Positions 25,675 to 34,088 are shown, counted from the stretch's first letter. The stretch is 64,000 nucleotides of DNA from Streptomyces sp. DH37 (GCF_029813835.1 NZ_JARVKV010000021.1:21739-85738), one strand, 5' to 3'. Made by a program: numbers and translations. Notes: generated from the letters alone by a model not told the origin.

Positions 25675-25760
25675 GGAGAGGTATCCGTAGTGGCCTATCG
25701 GGTCTCTGTTTCGGCAGGGAAGGGCTTCGGCTCTCGCAGGTTCGAATCCTGCCCTCTCCG
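25675..25760 (+). tRNA. Serine-type tRNA with abnormal anticodon loop, copy 4 of 4
   Basis: Identical to the other copies. It is followed at once by a strong hairpin instead of a further spacer, and 73 bp later by the cupin gene start. The tRNAs and the cupin-monooxygenase-hydrolase-SDR genes may share a primary transcript that is processed. Confidence 0.75.
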
Positions 25761-25761
25761 C

Positions 25762-25797
25762 TTCGCCGGTGGGCCGGTTCGCCGACCCACCGGCGAA
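25762..25797 (+). terminator. Hairpin after the tRNA array
   Basis: TTCGCCGGTGGG (25762-25773) pairs perfectly with CCCACCGGCGAA (25786-25797) over a 12-base loop, directly after tRNA copy 4. It can terminate, attenuate or protect the 3' end of the tRNA precursor. There is no U-tract, so read-through into the cupin gene remains possible. Confidence 0.55.
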
Positions 25798-25833
25798 CTA
25801 TGTCACCGGAAATTCCGATCGCTGGAGGAAAAG

Positions 25834-26217
25834 ATGTCGGGCAACGAGACGCGTAAGATCGACATCACGCGGCTGTACACCGACGAGGCGGGGGAGACCC
25901 ACTTCGTCGAGGAGAAGCTGGAGGTCCAGGAGGTCAACTTCGCGCCGCCGGCCCCCTCGATGTTCGCTTCGTCCCCGGTCGAGGCCAAGGCGAGCGTGTA
26001 CCTGCTTCTGCCCGAGGGCTACTTCGGCGACTTCCACCCCGCCCCCCGGCGCCAGCTGATGACCCTGGTGAAGGGCGCGCTCGAGGTGAAGGTCAGCGAC
26101 GGCGAGACCCGTCGCTTCACCCCCGGCGGAACCGTGCTGGTGGAGGACACCACGGGCAAGGGCCACGCGACCAAGAGCGTCGGAGGCGAGTCCATCGTCC
26201 TCGTGGCGCAGCTGTAG
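25834..26217 (+). CDS. Small cupin-fold protein
   Basis: 127 residues with GGAGG directly upstream of ATG 25834. The C-terminal half reads as a single cupin barrel (GYFGDFHPAPRRQLMTLVKGALEVKVSDGETRRFTPGGTVLVED cut here into its strands: FGDFHPAP, LMTLVKGALEV, FTPGGTVLVED, GHATKSVGG). The first metal motif is thin (DFHPAPRRQ) but a histidine is kept in KGHATKS. Cupins act as isomerases, dioxygenases or binding proteins. It opens the operon with the luciferase-like monooxygenase. Function unknown. Confidence 0.8.
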   Translation: MSGNETRKIDITRLYTDEAGETHFVEEKLEVQEVNFAPPAPSMFASSPVEAKASVYLLLPEGYFGDFHPAPRRQLMTLVKGALEVKVSDGETRRFTPGGTVLVEDTTGKGHATKSVGGESIVLVAQL

Positions 26218-26267
26218 CTGCAGGCCAGGCCCACCGACTCCGTGAACCTGGTTCCGCTGGAGGAAGA

Positions 26268-27545
26268 ATGAAGGTCACTCTGTTCGAGCAGGCGCCTTAC
26301 AGGTTCCTGCCACCGGACTTCGAGAAGCACCACGACTCCGTGTGCACGACTCCGTACGATCTCACGACCGAACAGGGCGTGTACTCGTCGATCCGCGACC
26401 ACATCGACGAACTGATGGCGGGTGCCAGGGCGGGATTCGACGGCCTCGCGCTCACCGAGCACGCGCAGAGCTCCTACGACCTGATGCCGAATCCCAACCT
26501 GATCGCCGGTGCCCTGGCGTACGCCACGGAGACCGAGGGGCAGGACGTGGCGATCTTCCCCATGGGCAGGTCGCTGGGCAAGACGCGCGAGCCCGTGCGA
26601 GTGGCCGAAGAGTACGCGATGATCGACGTGATCAGCGGCGGCCGGCTCGTCGCCGGCTTCCCCGTCGGACTGAGCTACGACGCCAGCATCAACAACGGGA
26701 TCCCCCCGGTCGACGTCCGCGGGAGGTTCGACGAGAACCTCGAGCTGGTCCTGCGGGCCTGGCGCGACCGCGAACCGTTCGCCTGGAACGGCCGGTACGG
26801 ACAGTACCCGCAGGTCAACATCTGGCCCCGCCCGCTGCAGAAGCGTCCGCCCGTGTGGATCACCGGCATCGGAAACCCCCGGACCATGCAGCTCACCCTC
26901 GAACGGGGCTTCGGGTTCAACTACTTCGGCTTCGCCGGCGCCAAGCTCACGGGGAAGCGGATATTCGACCGCTTCTGGGAGCTCTCCGACCGCCTCGGCC
27001 TGGAACGCAACCCCTACCGGGTGGGCTTCCTGCAGTCGATCGCGGTCAGCGAGACGGACGCCCGCGCCGAGCAGGAGTACGCCGAGCACGTGGAGTACGC
27101 CTACCGCAAGGGGCTGGGCGCCATTCCGCCGGAGATGCTCGCCATTCCCGGCGGCATCAACATCCACGGTGTGAAGGCGCTGCTGAAGGACCCCGCCGAC
27201 TTCGGGCTCTACTACCAGATGCGCACCGCCACCTACGCGCAGCTCGCCGAGGCCGGCGTCGTCATCGCGGGCAGCCCGGCCACCGTGCGCGACCAGCTCG
27301 TCGAGTACTGCCGCACGTACGGCATCGGGAACCTGCACGCGATGCTCGGCTTCGGCTCGATGCCGAAGGAGCTGGTCCAGAAGAACGTCCGGCTGTTCGC
27401 CGACGAGGTCCTGCCGCACCTGCGCGACCTGTGGCGGGGCGAGGGGCACGTCCACCACTGGTGGCCCGAGCGGCTGGGCGGCACGGCCCTTCCCGAGGCC
27501 GACCGGGACACACCGTCCACGGCAGAGAAGGCGGTTGCCTCATGA
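26268..27545 (+). CDS. Luciferase-like flavin (FMN or F420) monooxygenase
   Basis: 425 residues of the bacterial luciferase superfamily, a TIM barrel. Visible segments are MKVTLFEQAPYRF, GFDGLALTEHAQSSYDLMPNP, the flavin-site region VAEEYAMIDVISGGRLVAGFPVGLSY, WPRPLQKRPPVWITG and a C-terminal GSPATVRDQLVEY. It should use reduced flavin to oxygenate, or F420 to reduce, a carbonyl or a nitrogen substrate. ATG 26268 with GGAGGAAGA. It lies between the cupin and hydrolase genes, and its stop overlaps the next start (ATGA). A Baeyer-Villiger-type or hydroxylation step on the polyketide part is possible. Confidence 0.9.
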   Translation: MKVTLFEQAPYRFLPPDFEKHHDSVCTTPYDLTTEQGVYSSIRDHIDELMAGARAGFDGLALTEHAQSSYDLMPNPNLIAGALAYATETEGQDVAIFPMGRSLGKTREPVRVAEEYAMIDVISGGRLVAGFPVGLSYDASINNGIPPVDVRGRFDENLELVLRAWRDREPFAWNGRYGQYPQVNIWPRPLQKRPPVWITGIGNPRTMQLTLERGFGFNYFGFAGAKLTGKRIFDRFWELSDRLGLERNPYRVGFLQSIAVSETDARAEQEYAEHVEYAYRKGLGAIPPEMLAIPGGINIHGVKALLKDPADFGLYYQMRTATYAQLAEAGVVIAGSPATVRDQLVEYCRTYGIGNLHAMLGFGSMPKELVQKNVRLFADEVLPHLRDLWRGEGHVHHWWPERLGGTALPEADRDTPSTAEKAVAS

Positions 27546-28354
27546 CCACCGAACCCACTCAGCCCGAGGTCCGCGAGGAGACCGTCACGGTCTGGAACGG
27601 GCGCCTGGACATCCGGGTGAAGACCGCCGGAAGCGGCCCCCCGCTGCTCTATCTGCACGGAGCCACCGGCCTGGTCTGGGACCCGTTCCTGGCGCACCTC
27701 GCCGGCCAGTACTCCGTCTACGCCCCGGAGTTCCCGGGGACGAGCGCCGGGGACCCCGACGCCGTGCACGTCGTCGACGACCTCTCCGACATGGTGCTCG
27801 TCCACGAGGAGGTGATCCGGCGCCTCGGCCTGGAGCGGCCGGTGATCGTCGGACACGACTTCGGCGGAATGCTCGCCGCCGAACTGGCCGCGCACTTCCC
27901 GGACCTCCCCGGCAAGCTGGTGCTGCTCGCCCCCCTCGGACTGTGGCGGGAGGACATGCCCGTCGCCAGCCTCATGACCGCGTCGCAGGACAAGGTGCCG
28001 GGACTGCTCTTCCACGACTCCACCGGCGAGATCGCCCAGGCCGCCCTGGCGTTCCCCGAGGACCCCGAGGCGGCCGTGGCCGCGGCCGCGGGCATGGTGT
28101 GGTCCCTCGGCAGCACCGGCAAGTTCGTCTGGCCGATCCCCGACCGCGGCTTGCGGGCGCGCCTGCACCGCGTCGCGGCCGACACGCTGGTCGTCTGGGG
28201 CCGCGAGGACAGCCTCGTGCCGGTCGGTTACGCCGACGAGTTCGCCGGCCACCTCGCCCGGAGCACGGTCGCGGTCGTCGAGGACAGCGGGCACCTGCCG
28301 CAGATCGAGCAGTTCAAACAGACCGTCGCGAAGGTGGAGGAGTTCCTGCGATGA
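27542..28354 (+). CDS. Alpha/beta hydrolase with an aspartate nucleophile elbow
   Basis: 270 residues. The oxyanion segment is LLYLHGATG (about 36-43). The nucleophile elbow reads VGHDFGG with Asp106 where serine hydrolases have Ser, as in epoxide hydrolases and haloalkane dehalogenases. Later come VVWGREDSLVP and the catalytic histidine in DSGHLPQIEQ. Hydrolysis of an epoxide, a lactone or a C-X bond is therefore more likely than ester cleavage. Its start overlaps the monooxygenase stop and its stop overlaps the SDR start, so the three are translated together. Confidence 0.88.
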   Translation: MTTEPTQPEVREETVTVWNGRLDIRVKTAGSGPPLLYLHGATGLVWDPFLAHLAGQYSVYAPEFPGTSAGDPDAVHVVDDLSDMVLVHEEVIRRLGLERPVIVGHDFGGMLAAELAAHFPDLPGKLVLLAPLGLWREDMPVASLMTASQDKVPGLLFHDSTGEIAQAALAFPEDPEAAVAAAAGMVWSLGSTGKFVWPIPDRGLRARLHRVAADTLVVWGREDSLVPVGYADEFAGHLARSTVAVVEDSGHLPQIEQFKQTVAKVEEFLR

Positions 28355-29163
28355 GGGGCGCGGAGGCGCCCCGACCCCTCGCTCTGGAGGGAAGGAAAGC
28401 CCTGGTGACCGGAGCCTCGCGGGGCATCGGCCGCGCCGTCGCGATCGGCTACGCCGAGGCCGGGGCCGACGTCGCCCTGCTGGCGCGGGGCGTGGAGGGA
28501 CTGGAGGAGGTGGCGGCCGAGATCGGGAAGCTGGGCCGGTGCGCCGTCGTCCTCGCGTGCGACGTGGAGGACCCCGCCCAGGTCGAGGACAGCGTGGAAC
28601 GGGCGGTGGCGGAACTGGGCCCGCTGGACGTGGTCGTGAACAACGCGGGCGGCATCACCTGCGCCGGGCCGTTCCTGGACCTCGACCACGACCAGTGGCA
28701 GCGGGAGATGCGGCTCAACTTCGAGTCCGTCCTGCACGTGTGCCGGTCGGTCGGCCGCCGCATGGTCGAACGCGGCGAGGGCTCGGTGATCAACATCTCG
28801 TCCGTCGCGGGAAACGCCGGGCTGCCGAACTACGGCCCGTACGCGGTGGCCAAGGCCGCCGTCATCTCGCTGACCCACTCCCTCGCCGCCGAGTGGGCCT
28901 CCAAGGGCGTACGCGTCAACGCGATAGCCCCGGGCTGGCTGCACACGGACCTCACGGACGACTTCGTCACCGATCCGCGGCTGTCCGAGCGCTTCCTGTC
29001 GGTCGTGCCGGCCGGCAGGTTCGGGGAACCGGAGGAGGTCGTCGGCCTCGCCGTCTACCTGGCGGGCGACGAGTCCCGCTTCATGACCGGCTCGTCGGTC
29101 GTGATCGACGGCGGAATATCCTCCTTCTACGGCGGCTCCGCCCTCCTGGGGGCCTTCGGCTGA
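28351..29163 (+). CDS. Short-chain dehydrogenase/reductase (FabG-like)
   Basis: 270 residues of a classical SDR. Cofactor motif TGASRGIG, NNAGG in strand 4, catalytic Ser in INISSVAG and YGPYAVAKAA with Tyr and Lys; the end is FMTGSSVVIDGG. It probably reduces a beta-keto or alpha-keto intermediate with NADPH. The PKS has a DH but no KR, so this enzyme may supply the missing ketoreduction in trans. It starts at ATG 28351 overlapping the hydrolase stop (ATGA) and is the last gene of the cluster on this strand. Confidence 0.92.
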   Translation: MRGAEAPRPLALEGRKALVTGASRGIGRAVAIGYAEAGADVALLARGVEGLEEVAAEIGKLGRCAVVLACDVEDPAQVEDSVERAVAELGPLDVVVNNAGGITCAGPFLDLDHDQWQREMRLNFESVLHVCRSVGRRMVERGEGSVINISSVAGNAGLPNYGPYAVAKAAVISLTHSLAAEWASKGVRVNAIAPGWLHTDLTDDFVTDPRLSERFLSVVPAGRFGEPEEVVGLAVYLAGDESRFMTGSSVVIDGGISSFYGGSALLGAFG

Positions 29164-29264
29164 GCAGCGGCCGGGCCGCTCCCCGCCGCGCCCGGCGACC
29201 ATGCGAACGGGCCCTGCCCGGGGCCGCCGTCCCCACCTCCCCGGGGGCCGGTGGACCACCCTTC

Positions 29265-29299
29265 CGACGGACGTCGCCGGCCCCCGGCGACGTCCGTCG
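29265..29299 (+). terminator. Strong hairpin after the SDR gene
   Basis: CGACGGACGTCGCCGG (29265-29280) pairs perfectly over 16 bp with 29284-29299, with a three-base loop. It ends the cupin-to-SDR operon and marks the right border of the azoxy cluster. The rest of the 320-bp gap before the HPF-like gene shows no gene. Confidence 0.7.
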
Positions 29300-29484
29300 C
29301 CGCATGGGCGGGCATGCGCGGGTCCAGCCCGCTCGGCGTGCTCCGCGACCGGGAGCGGCCCGCCGGCTCCGGGCGGGCCGGAAGGTACGGAGGTACGGAC
29401 GGCACCGCCTCCGGGGACTTTCGGCCCTGCCGGGAAGATCGTCGCGGGACGAGTCTGGGGGTGCCACGACGGCAGGAGGAAACC

Positions 29485-30264
29485 ATGAACCGTTCGCAGA
29501 TCCGTCCCCTCCCGGAGGTCAGGGTCGAGGTCCGGGGCGAGGTGCCCGGGGACGCGGCCGAGTACGCGCGGGCCAAGGTGCTGGCGGCCCTCGGCAAGGT
29601 CGGGGAGCCGGTCCTGGGCACCAGGGTGAAGCTGAGCCAGGCGGTCGGCGCCTCCGTGCGGCGCCCCGCGCTCGCCCAAGTGAACGTGGACGTCAACGGT
29701 CACCCGGTGCGGGCCCGGGTCACCGCGGACACCATGCCCGAGGCGATCGACCTGCTGCGCGACCGCCTGGCGGGGCGGCTGGCCCGCGTCCACCGTCACG
29801 GGCACCACGGCAGGCCCCGCCACGGCGGGACGCACCGGCGGCCGCACCCCGGCCCGCACGCCGGGCGGGGACAGCGGATCGTGCGCCACCGCACCCACGG
29901 CCCGGCCCGGCAGACCCCGGCGGAGGCGGTGCGCGGGATGGAGGCCCTGGGGTACGAGTTCCACCTGTTCACCGACGCCGTCTCGGGCGTCGACAGCGTG
30001 GTCTACCGGGACGGCACGGGCGGCCACCGGCTGGCCCGGGCCCGCCGGGACGTGCCCGCGCCGGTGACCTCGGGCCTTCCGCCGGCCGCCTCCCTGGGGG
30101 TCAGCGGGATCCCGGCGCCCCGCATGGGGGTCGAGCAGGCGGTGTGGCGGCTGGAGACCACCGGCCTGCCGTTCGTGTTCTTCGTCGACGCCTCCACCGG
30201 ACGCGGCGCCCTGCTCCACCACCGCCGCGACGGCCACTACGGGCTGATCACCCCGGCGGACTGA
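29485..30264 (+). CDS. HPF/YfiA-like ribosome hibernation factor paralogue
   Basis: 259 residues. The N-terminal part (EVRVEVRGEVPGDAAEYARAK cut: EVRVEVRGEV, DAAEYARAKVLAAL, PALAQVNVDVNG) resembles the S30AE/HPF fold. After a His/Arg/Gly-rich linker (about 100-135) come two copies of the C-terminal dimerisation motif: GMEALGYEFHLFTDAVSGVDSVVY and RLETTGLPFVFFVDASTGRGALLHH, each about 55 residues. Doubling of this module and the basic linker differ from standard long HPF. ATG 29485 with GGCAGGAGG upstream. Likely a dormancy or stress ribosome factor, unrelated to the clusters. Confidence 0.8.
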   Translation: MNRSQIRPLPEVRVEVRGEVPGDAAEYARAKVLAALGKVGEPVLGTRVKLSQAVGASVRRPALAQVNVDVNGHPVRARVTADTMPEAIDLLRDRLAGRLARVHRHGHHGRPRHGGTHRRPHPGPHAGRGQRIVRHRTHGPARQTPAEAVRGMEALGYEFHLFTDAVSGVDSVVYRDGTGGHRLARARRDVPAPVTSGLPPAASLGVSGIPAPRMGVEQAVWRLETTGLPFVFFVDASTGRGALLHHRRDGHYGLITPAD

Positions 30265-30278
30265 CGCGCGGGCGGCTC

Positions 30279-30313
30279 GGGTCCCGTCCGGCCACCCCGC
30301 CCGGACGGGACCC
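30279..30313. terminator. Bidirectional hairpin between convergent genes
   Basis: GGGTCCCGTCCGG (30279-30291) pairs perfectly with CCGGACGGGACCC (30301-30313) between the HPF-like and kinase genes. Confidence 0.7.
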
Positions 30314-30428
30314 GCCGGCCCGGCGCCTCCTCCGGACGAGCCCGAACGAGGCGACGGCGCCGCTCCCGGCATCCGGCGCCGGGCGCCGGGCGCCCGGACG
30401 CGGCACGGCGGGGACGGACGTCAGGGCG

Positions 30429-31439
30429 TCACGCGCGGGCGGGGCCGGAGGGCGCCGGGCCGAGGGCGTCCAGGGCTGCCTCCAGGTGCGGCGTCACGTG
30501 CCGCCGCACCCAGGCGCGGTGCCCGGCGGGGTAGCGGCGCGGTTCCACCTCCACCAGCATGATCAGGTAGAGATAGCAGCGGTACAGCGCCATCCGGGTC
30601 CGGGCCGCGGCGTCGAAACCGGTGCGGCCGCCGCCGGAGGCGTACCCCGCCAGGAACGCCGGATCGTCCTCGATGTCGCCGAACAGCGCCGACGAGGCGA
30701 AGTCCGCCAGCGGATCGCCCCAGAACATCCGCTCGCCGTCGATGATCCCGCCGATGGTCCGGGCGCCCGGAGCGCCCGTCAGCAGCACGTTGCCCTGCCA
30801 GAGGTCGAAGTGGACCAGGGCGGGGACCGTCACCTCCTCCAGGACCGGGGAGGCCGCGTGGACCCGGCGGCGTATCAGGGCCGCGGGCCGCGGCAGCCGG
30901 ACGCCGTACCGTACGGCATCGTCGAGCACGGCGTCCAGCATGGCGGTGAAGGCCGGCCGCCACGCGGGGGCGAGGGGCGCCACCGACTCGGCGGGATAGC
31001 CGAAGGCCGGTCCGGTGACGGTGTGCAGCCGCGCCACCAGACGGCCCAGTTCCCCGCGCAGCCGGGACCGTTCGCCGTCCTCCAGGGTCTCCGCCACCGC
31101 GTCCCAGGGGGTGCCGGGGCAGGCCGACATCAGCAGGAACGGCCCGGCGCCCGCGCCCCCGCGGTCCTCGTGCACCACCTCCGGCACCGGGACCCCGCCC
31201 GCGTCGGCGGCCGCGCGGTGGAACACCGCCTCGCCGCGCAGGATGCCCCGCTCGTACCGCAGGCACGGGGCCGTGGCGGGCGGCGGCACCTTCAGCACCA
31301 GCTCCCGGCCGTCGGCCGCCGTGATCCGGTGGACCGAGTTGTAGGTACCACCGGGCAGCCGTTCGCAGCGCACCACCTGCCCGGCCGGAAGGCCCGCCGC
31401 CGCCAGCATCCCCCGGATCGCGTCCCCGCTCACGGACAC
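30429..31439 (-). CDS. APH-fold small-molecule phosphotransferase
   Basis: 336 residues of the aminoglycoside phosphotransferase/choline kinase fold. N-lobe: LPGGTYNSVHRITAADGRELVLKV with the ATP lysine. C-lobe: catalytic loop HFDLWQGNVLL (HxDxxxxN) and metal-binding IIDGERMFWGDPLADFA. It should phosphorylate a small hydroxylated molecule. Resistance is possible, but the family is broad. I place the start at GTG 31439 (VSVSGDAIRGML); an ATG at 31499 is in frame but less likely. It is a single gene facing the HPF-like gene. Confidence 0.82.
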   Translation of the reverse strand: MSVSGDAIRGMLAAAGLPAGQVVRCERLPGGTYNSVHRITAADGRELVLKVPPPATAPCLRYERGILRGEAVFHRAAADAGGVPVPEVVHEDRGGAGAGPFLLMSACPGTPWDAVAETLEDGERSRLRGELGRLVARLHTVTGPAFGYPAESVAPLAPAWRPAFTAMLDAVLDDAVRYGVRLPRPAALIRRRVHAASPVLEEVTVPALVHFDLWQGNVLLTGAPGARTIGGIIDGERMFWGDPLADFASSALFGDIEDDPAFLAGYASGGGRTGFDAAARTRMALYRCYLYLIMLVEVEPRRYPAGHRAWVRRHVTPHLEAALDALGPAPSGPARA

Positions 31440-31583
31440 CGCCCCCCCGGGACGCCGGACGCGTCCCGTACGAACCGACAGCCCGCCCCCACAAGCCATG
31501 AGAGCGCTCCCAAGCGTATCCGGGAGCGGGCGGCTCCGGCGGGTCGGCCGCCCGTGCGGGCGCGCGGTGCCTACCGTCGCGGT

Positions 31584-32021
31584 ATGCCCCTCATCCGGAT
31601 CGAGCGCCGGACGCACCTGAGCGCCGGGGAGGCGTGGCGCCGGCTGACGGCCTGGGAACGCCACGCCCGCCACGTCCCGTTCACGGCGATCACGGTCGCC
31701 ACCGCGCCGCCCACGCGCGTCGGCACGCGTTTCACGGCGCGTACGGGTGTCGGGCGCGCCGGGTTCGACGACCCCATGGAGGTCGTCCGCTGGGAACCGC
31801 CCGCCAGGGGCCGCCCCGGCCGCTGCCGCCTGGAGAAGCGGGGGAGCGTGGTGCTCGGCTGGGCCGAGGTGGAGGTGTCCCCGGTGGACGGGGGAGCGCT
31901 GGTCGTCTGGCGCGAGGAGGCGTGCGTACGGGGACTGCCGCGTCCGATGGACGCGCCCACGGCCTGGGTGGGCCGCCTGCTGTTCGGGCGGGTGGTCACG
32001 GGACTGCTGAGGGATTCGTAG
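31584..32021 (+). CDS. SRPBCC (polyketide cyclase/dehydrase-fold) protein
   Basis: 145 residues: MPLIRIERRTHLSAGEAWRRLT opens the helix-grip fold, with PTRVGTRFTARTG, MEVVRWEPP and GGALVVWREEA as successive strands and a C-terminal helix FGRVVTGLLRD. Such proteins bind hydrophobic ligands or act as cyclases. It is monocistronic, divergent from the kinase gene, and no biosynthetic partner is near. I cannot assign a ligand. Confidence 0.78.
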   Translation: MPLIRIERRTHLSAGEAWRRLTAWERHARHVPFTAITVATAPPTRVGTRFTARTGVGRAGFDDPMEVVRWEPPARGRPGRCRLEKRGSVVLGWAEVEVSPVDGGALVVWREEACVRGLPRPMDAPTAWVGRLLFGRVVTGLLRDS

Positions 32022-32068
32022 GGGCTCCGGACCCCGTGCGCGCCCCACGGTTCGGAGCAGCGGGACGA

Positions 32069-32330
32069 TCACGTACTCGGCGCTGTGCCGACCGGTTCGC
32101 CGTGCTCGCGCGGCATGCGCATGAAGATGGCCACCGTGGCCACCGTGGCCGGTGAGGGGCGGGCGGCCCTTCTGCCCGCCGGTGGCGATGACGAGCCCGG
32201 CGGCGATGGCGCGCGGGCCCAGTCCCCGGCCCCGGTGGTGGGGGAGAGCCGTCGCGAGCAGGCTGCCGCCGCCCGCCGCCGATCACGACCACCTCGGTGT
32301 TCTCGGCCACGGGGGTTGCCCCGCTGTCCA
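32069..32330 (-). pseudogene. Possible remnant of a FAD/NAD oxidoreductase N-terminus
   Basis: On the minus strand a GTG near 32310 opens VAENTEVVVIGGG, a typical dinucleotide-binding beta-alpha-beta start, but the frame then degenerates into Arg/Pro-rich sequence. A one-base shift restores a plausible helix-strand (SLLATALPHHRG, AIAAGLVIATGG) that also ends soon. It lies in a 490-bp gap (32022-32510) behind a complete flavoprotein gene. I see nothing else in this gap. Confidence 0.3.
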
Positions 32331-32510
32331 GGGGCCGGCCCCGAGGCACCGCGTGACGGCAGCGAGCCGTCGCACGCCGTCCGCATGCGGCCGGTGGCGC
32401 CTGGAGCCCGGGAGCGTTTCGGGCAGCCGGTACGCCGGAGAGGCCGGCCCGGTTTCCGGCCGGCCTCGAAGCGATCAGCGGCGGTGCCGTCCGCGCGGGC
32501 CCCTGGGCGG

Positions 32511-33731
32511 CTATGCGATCGCCCTCCCGGCGGACGCGTCCGGCGCGGCGGCCAGGCGGCGCCTGCGCCTGGGCAGACCGAAGGTCGGGTGCGAGGTGGC
32601 CCACAGCGACATCCTGAGGATGCCCGCCTTGATCCGCGCCGCCTTCCGGCCGCCCACGTACTTCGGCCTGGCCCGCCCCTCGTCGTCGACCGTCTGCAGG
32701 ATCCCGTCCCGCCGACCGAGGCTGATGTGGTTGCCCAGGTACTCCAGCTTGGTGTGCGCGATCCCGCGGCCGGTCAGGCGTCCCACGATCGCCTCCGTGG
32801 CCTGCCGGCCGGTGTAGCCGGCCGAAGCGCAGGACATCGGCAGCGGCCGGCCGTTGTCGCCGACGGCCCAGGCGCTGTCCCCGACGGCGTAGACGTTCGG
32901 GTGCGAGACCGACCGCATGGTGCGATCGACGACGATCCGGCCGTCCTCGGTGACCTCCAGCCCGCCGGCGGCGGCGATGGGTGCGACCGCGAAGCCGGCC
33001 GTCCACACGGTCGCGTCGGACGCCAGGGAGGTGCCGTCGGCGCACAGCACCCGCGTCGCTTCGACGGCCTCGACGCCGGTGTGCTCCAGGACGGTGACGC
33101 CCAGCCGGTCGCAGGCCCGGCGCAGGTGGCCGCGGGCTCCGGCGGAGAGCCGGGCGCCCAGCTCGCCGCGGGCGACCAGCGTCACCGACAGGCCGGGCCG
33201 GGATTCGGCGATCTCGGTGGCGGTCTCGATGCCGGTCAGCCCGTCGCCGACGACCAGCACGCTCCCGCCCCGGCTCCGCCCGTCCAGGCTGTCCAGGCGT
33301 TCGCGCAGGCGCAGCGCCGAGGGCCGGCCGGTGACGTCGAAGGCGTGCTCGGCCACGCCGGGGACGCCGTGGTCGGCGACGCGGCTGCCGAGCGCGTAGA
33401 GAAGCGTGTCGTAGCCGAGCTCGCCGCCGTCACCGCCGCCGCCGCCGGCGTCGGTGCCGGCGGCCACGGCGACGACCCGGCGCTCGGGGTCGACGGCGGT
33501 GACGCGGGCCAGGCGCAGCCGTATCCCCGTGCCCGCGAAGACGTCGGCGAGCCTGCGGGCCTCGATCTCCCGGCCGGCCGCGAGCTGGTGCAGCCGCAGC
33601 CGCTCGACGAAGTCCGGCTCGGCGTTGACCACGGTGATCTCGGCATCCGCCGGGGACAGCCGGCGGGCCAGGGTCCCGGCCGCGTAGGCCCCGGCATAGC
33701 CGGCGCCGAGGACGACGATGCGGTGCTTCAT
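32511..33731 (-). CDS. NDH-2-like FAD-dependent pyridine nucleotide oxidoreductase
   Basis: 406 residues with two Rossmann motifs: IVVLGAGYAGAYAAG at the N-terminus (FAD) and VLVVGDGLTGIE near residue 160 (NADH), plus the second FAD motif HPNVYAVGDSAW. A Gly-rich insert (GTDAGGGGGDGG, about 92-103) interrupts the first domain. The C-terminus (FGLPRRRRRLAA) is basic and may touch the membrane. It resembles type II NADH dehydrogenase-like or reductase proteins found singly in Streptomyces. ATG 33731. Confidence 0.88.
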   Translation of the reverse strand: MKHRIVVLGAGYAGAYAAGTLARRLSPADAEITVVNAEPDFVERLRLHQLAAGREIEARRLADVFAGTGIRLRLARVTAVDPERRVVAVAAGTDAGGGGGDGGELGYDTLLYALGSRVADHGVPGVAEHAFDVTGRPSALRLRERLDSLDGRSRGGSVLVVGDGLTGIETATEIAESRPGLSVTLVARGELGARLSAGARGHLRRACDRLGVTVLEHTGVEAVEATRVLCADGTSLASDATVWTAGFAVAPIAAAGGLEVTEDGRIVVDRTMRSVSHPNVYAVGDSAWAVGDNGRPLPMSCASAGYTGRQATEAIVGRLTGRGIAHTKLEYLGNHISLGRRDGILQTVDDEGRARPKYVGGRKAARIKAGILRMSLWATSHPTFGLPRRRRRLAAAPDASAGRAIA

Positions 33732-34088
33732 GTGTCACTCCTGTCGGTTCGCTTGCTCCCGGTGAGTTGAGCGGGGCAGCGCCCTGATTGCTGACAGGAA
33801 CTGCGTGTGGCATGGCTCACAGAGCGGCAGGAGCGCCGCCCGGCGATGCCCGCGAGGCCGAGGCGGCGACCGTCTCCCGTGTCCGTACCGGACCGTCGCG
33901 GGGCCGGCTCGGGGGTCGGGCACCCGGTCGGCGAAGCCCGCAGGGCCCCTCGCCGTGTCCCCGCGCGTGATCGGCCGGTGGCGTCGCCGGGCGCGTCGGT
34001 CGTCGCGCCCGGCTCCTCGCGGCCCGTCTCGGACCGGTGGCGCGCGAGGACGCCGGCCAGGTCGGAGAGCACGGTCTCCGGGGGCGGC
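33732..34088. other. Gap without a supported gene
   Basis: 356 bp between two minus-strand genes. A minus frame opening at 34072 starts MLSDLAGVLARHRSETGREE, which could be a decayed gene start, but the rest is Arg/Gly/Thr-rich with no domain. I see no repeat or RNA gene. Confidence 0.4.

Larger units (their letters stand above)
25303..25760 (+). repeat. Tandem array, period 124 bp, four units
   Basis: Four 86-bp tRNA units with three 38-bp spacers give an exact 124-bp period. Short open frames through the array repeat one peptide motif only because the DNA repeats; they are not counted as genes. Confidence 0.95.

Noticed and set aside
25303..25760. Reading the 124-bp array as a CRISPR or as attachment-site duplicates
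   Set aside because: The conserved unit (86 bp) is longer than the spacer and folds as a tRNA; spacers are also near identical. No cas, integrase or excisionase gene is in the window.
25318..25856. Overlapping small frames in the 124-bp repeat array that encode a repeated peptide
   Set aside because: The period is not a multiple of three, so the frames shift from copy to copy, they run through the tRNA fold, and they have no consistent ribosome sites. The repeat is explained by the tRNA units.
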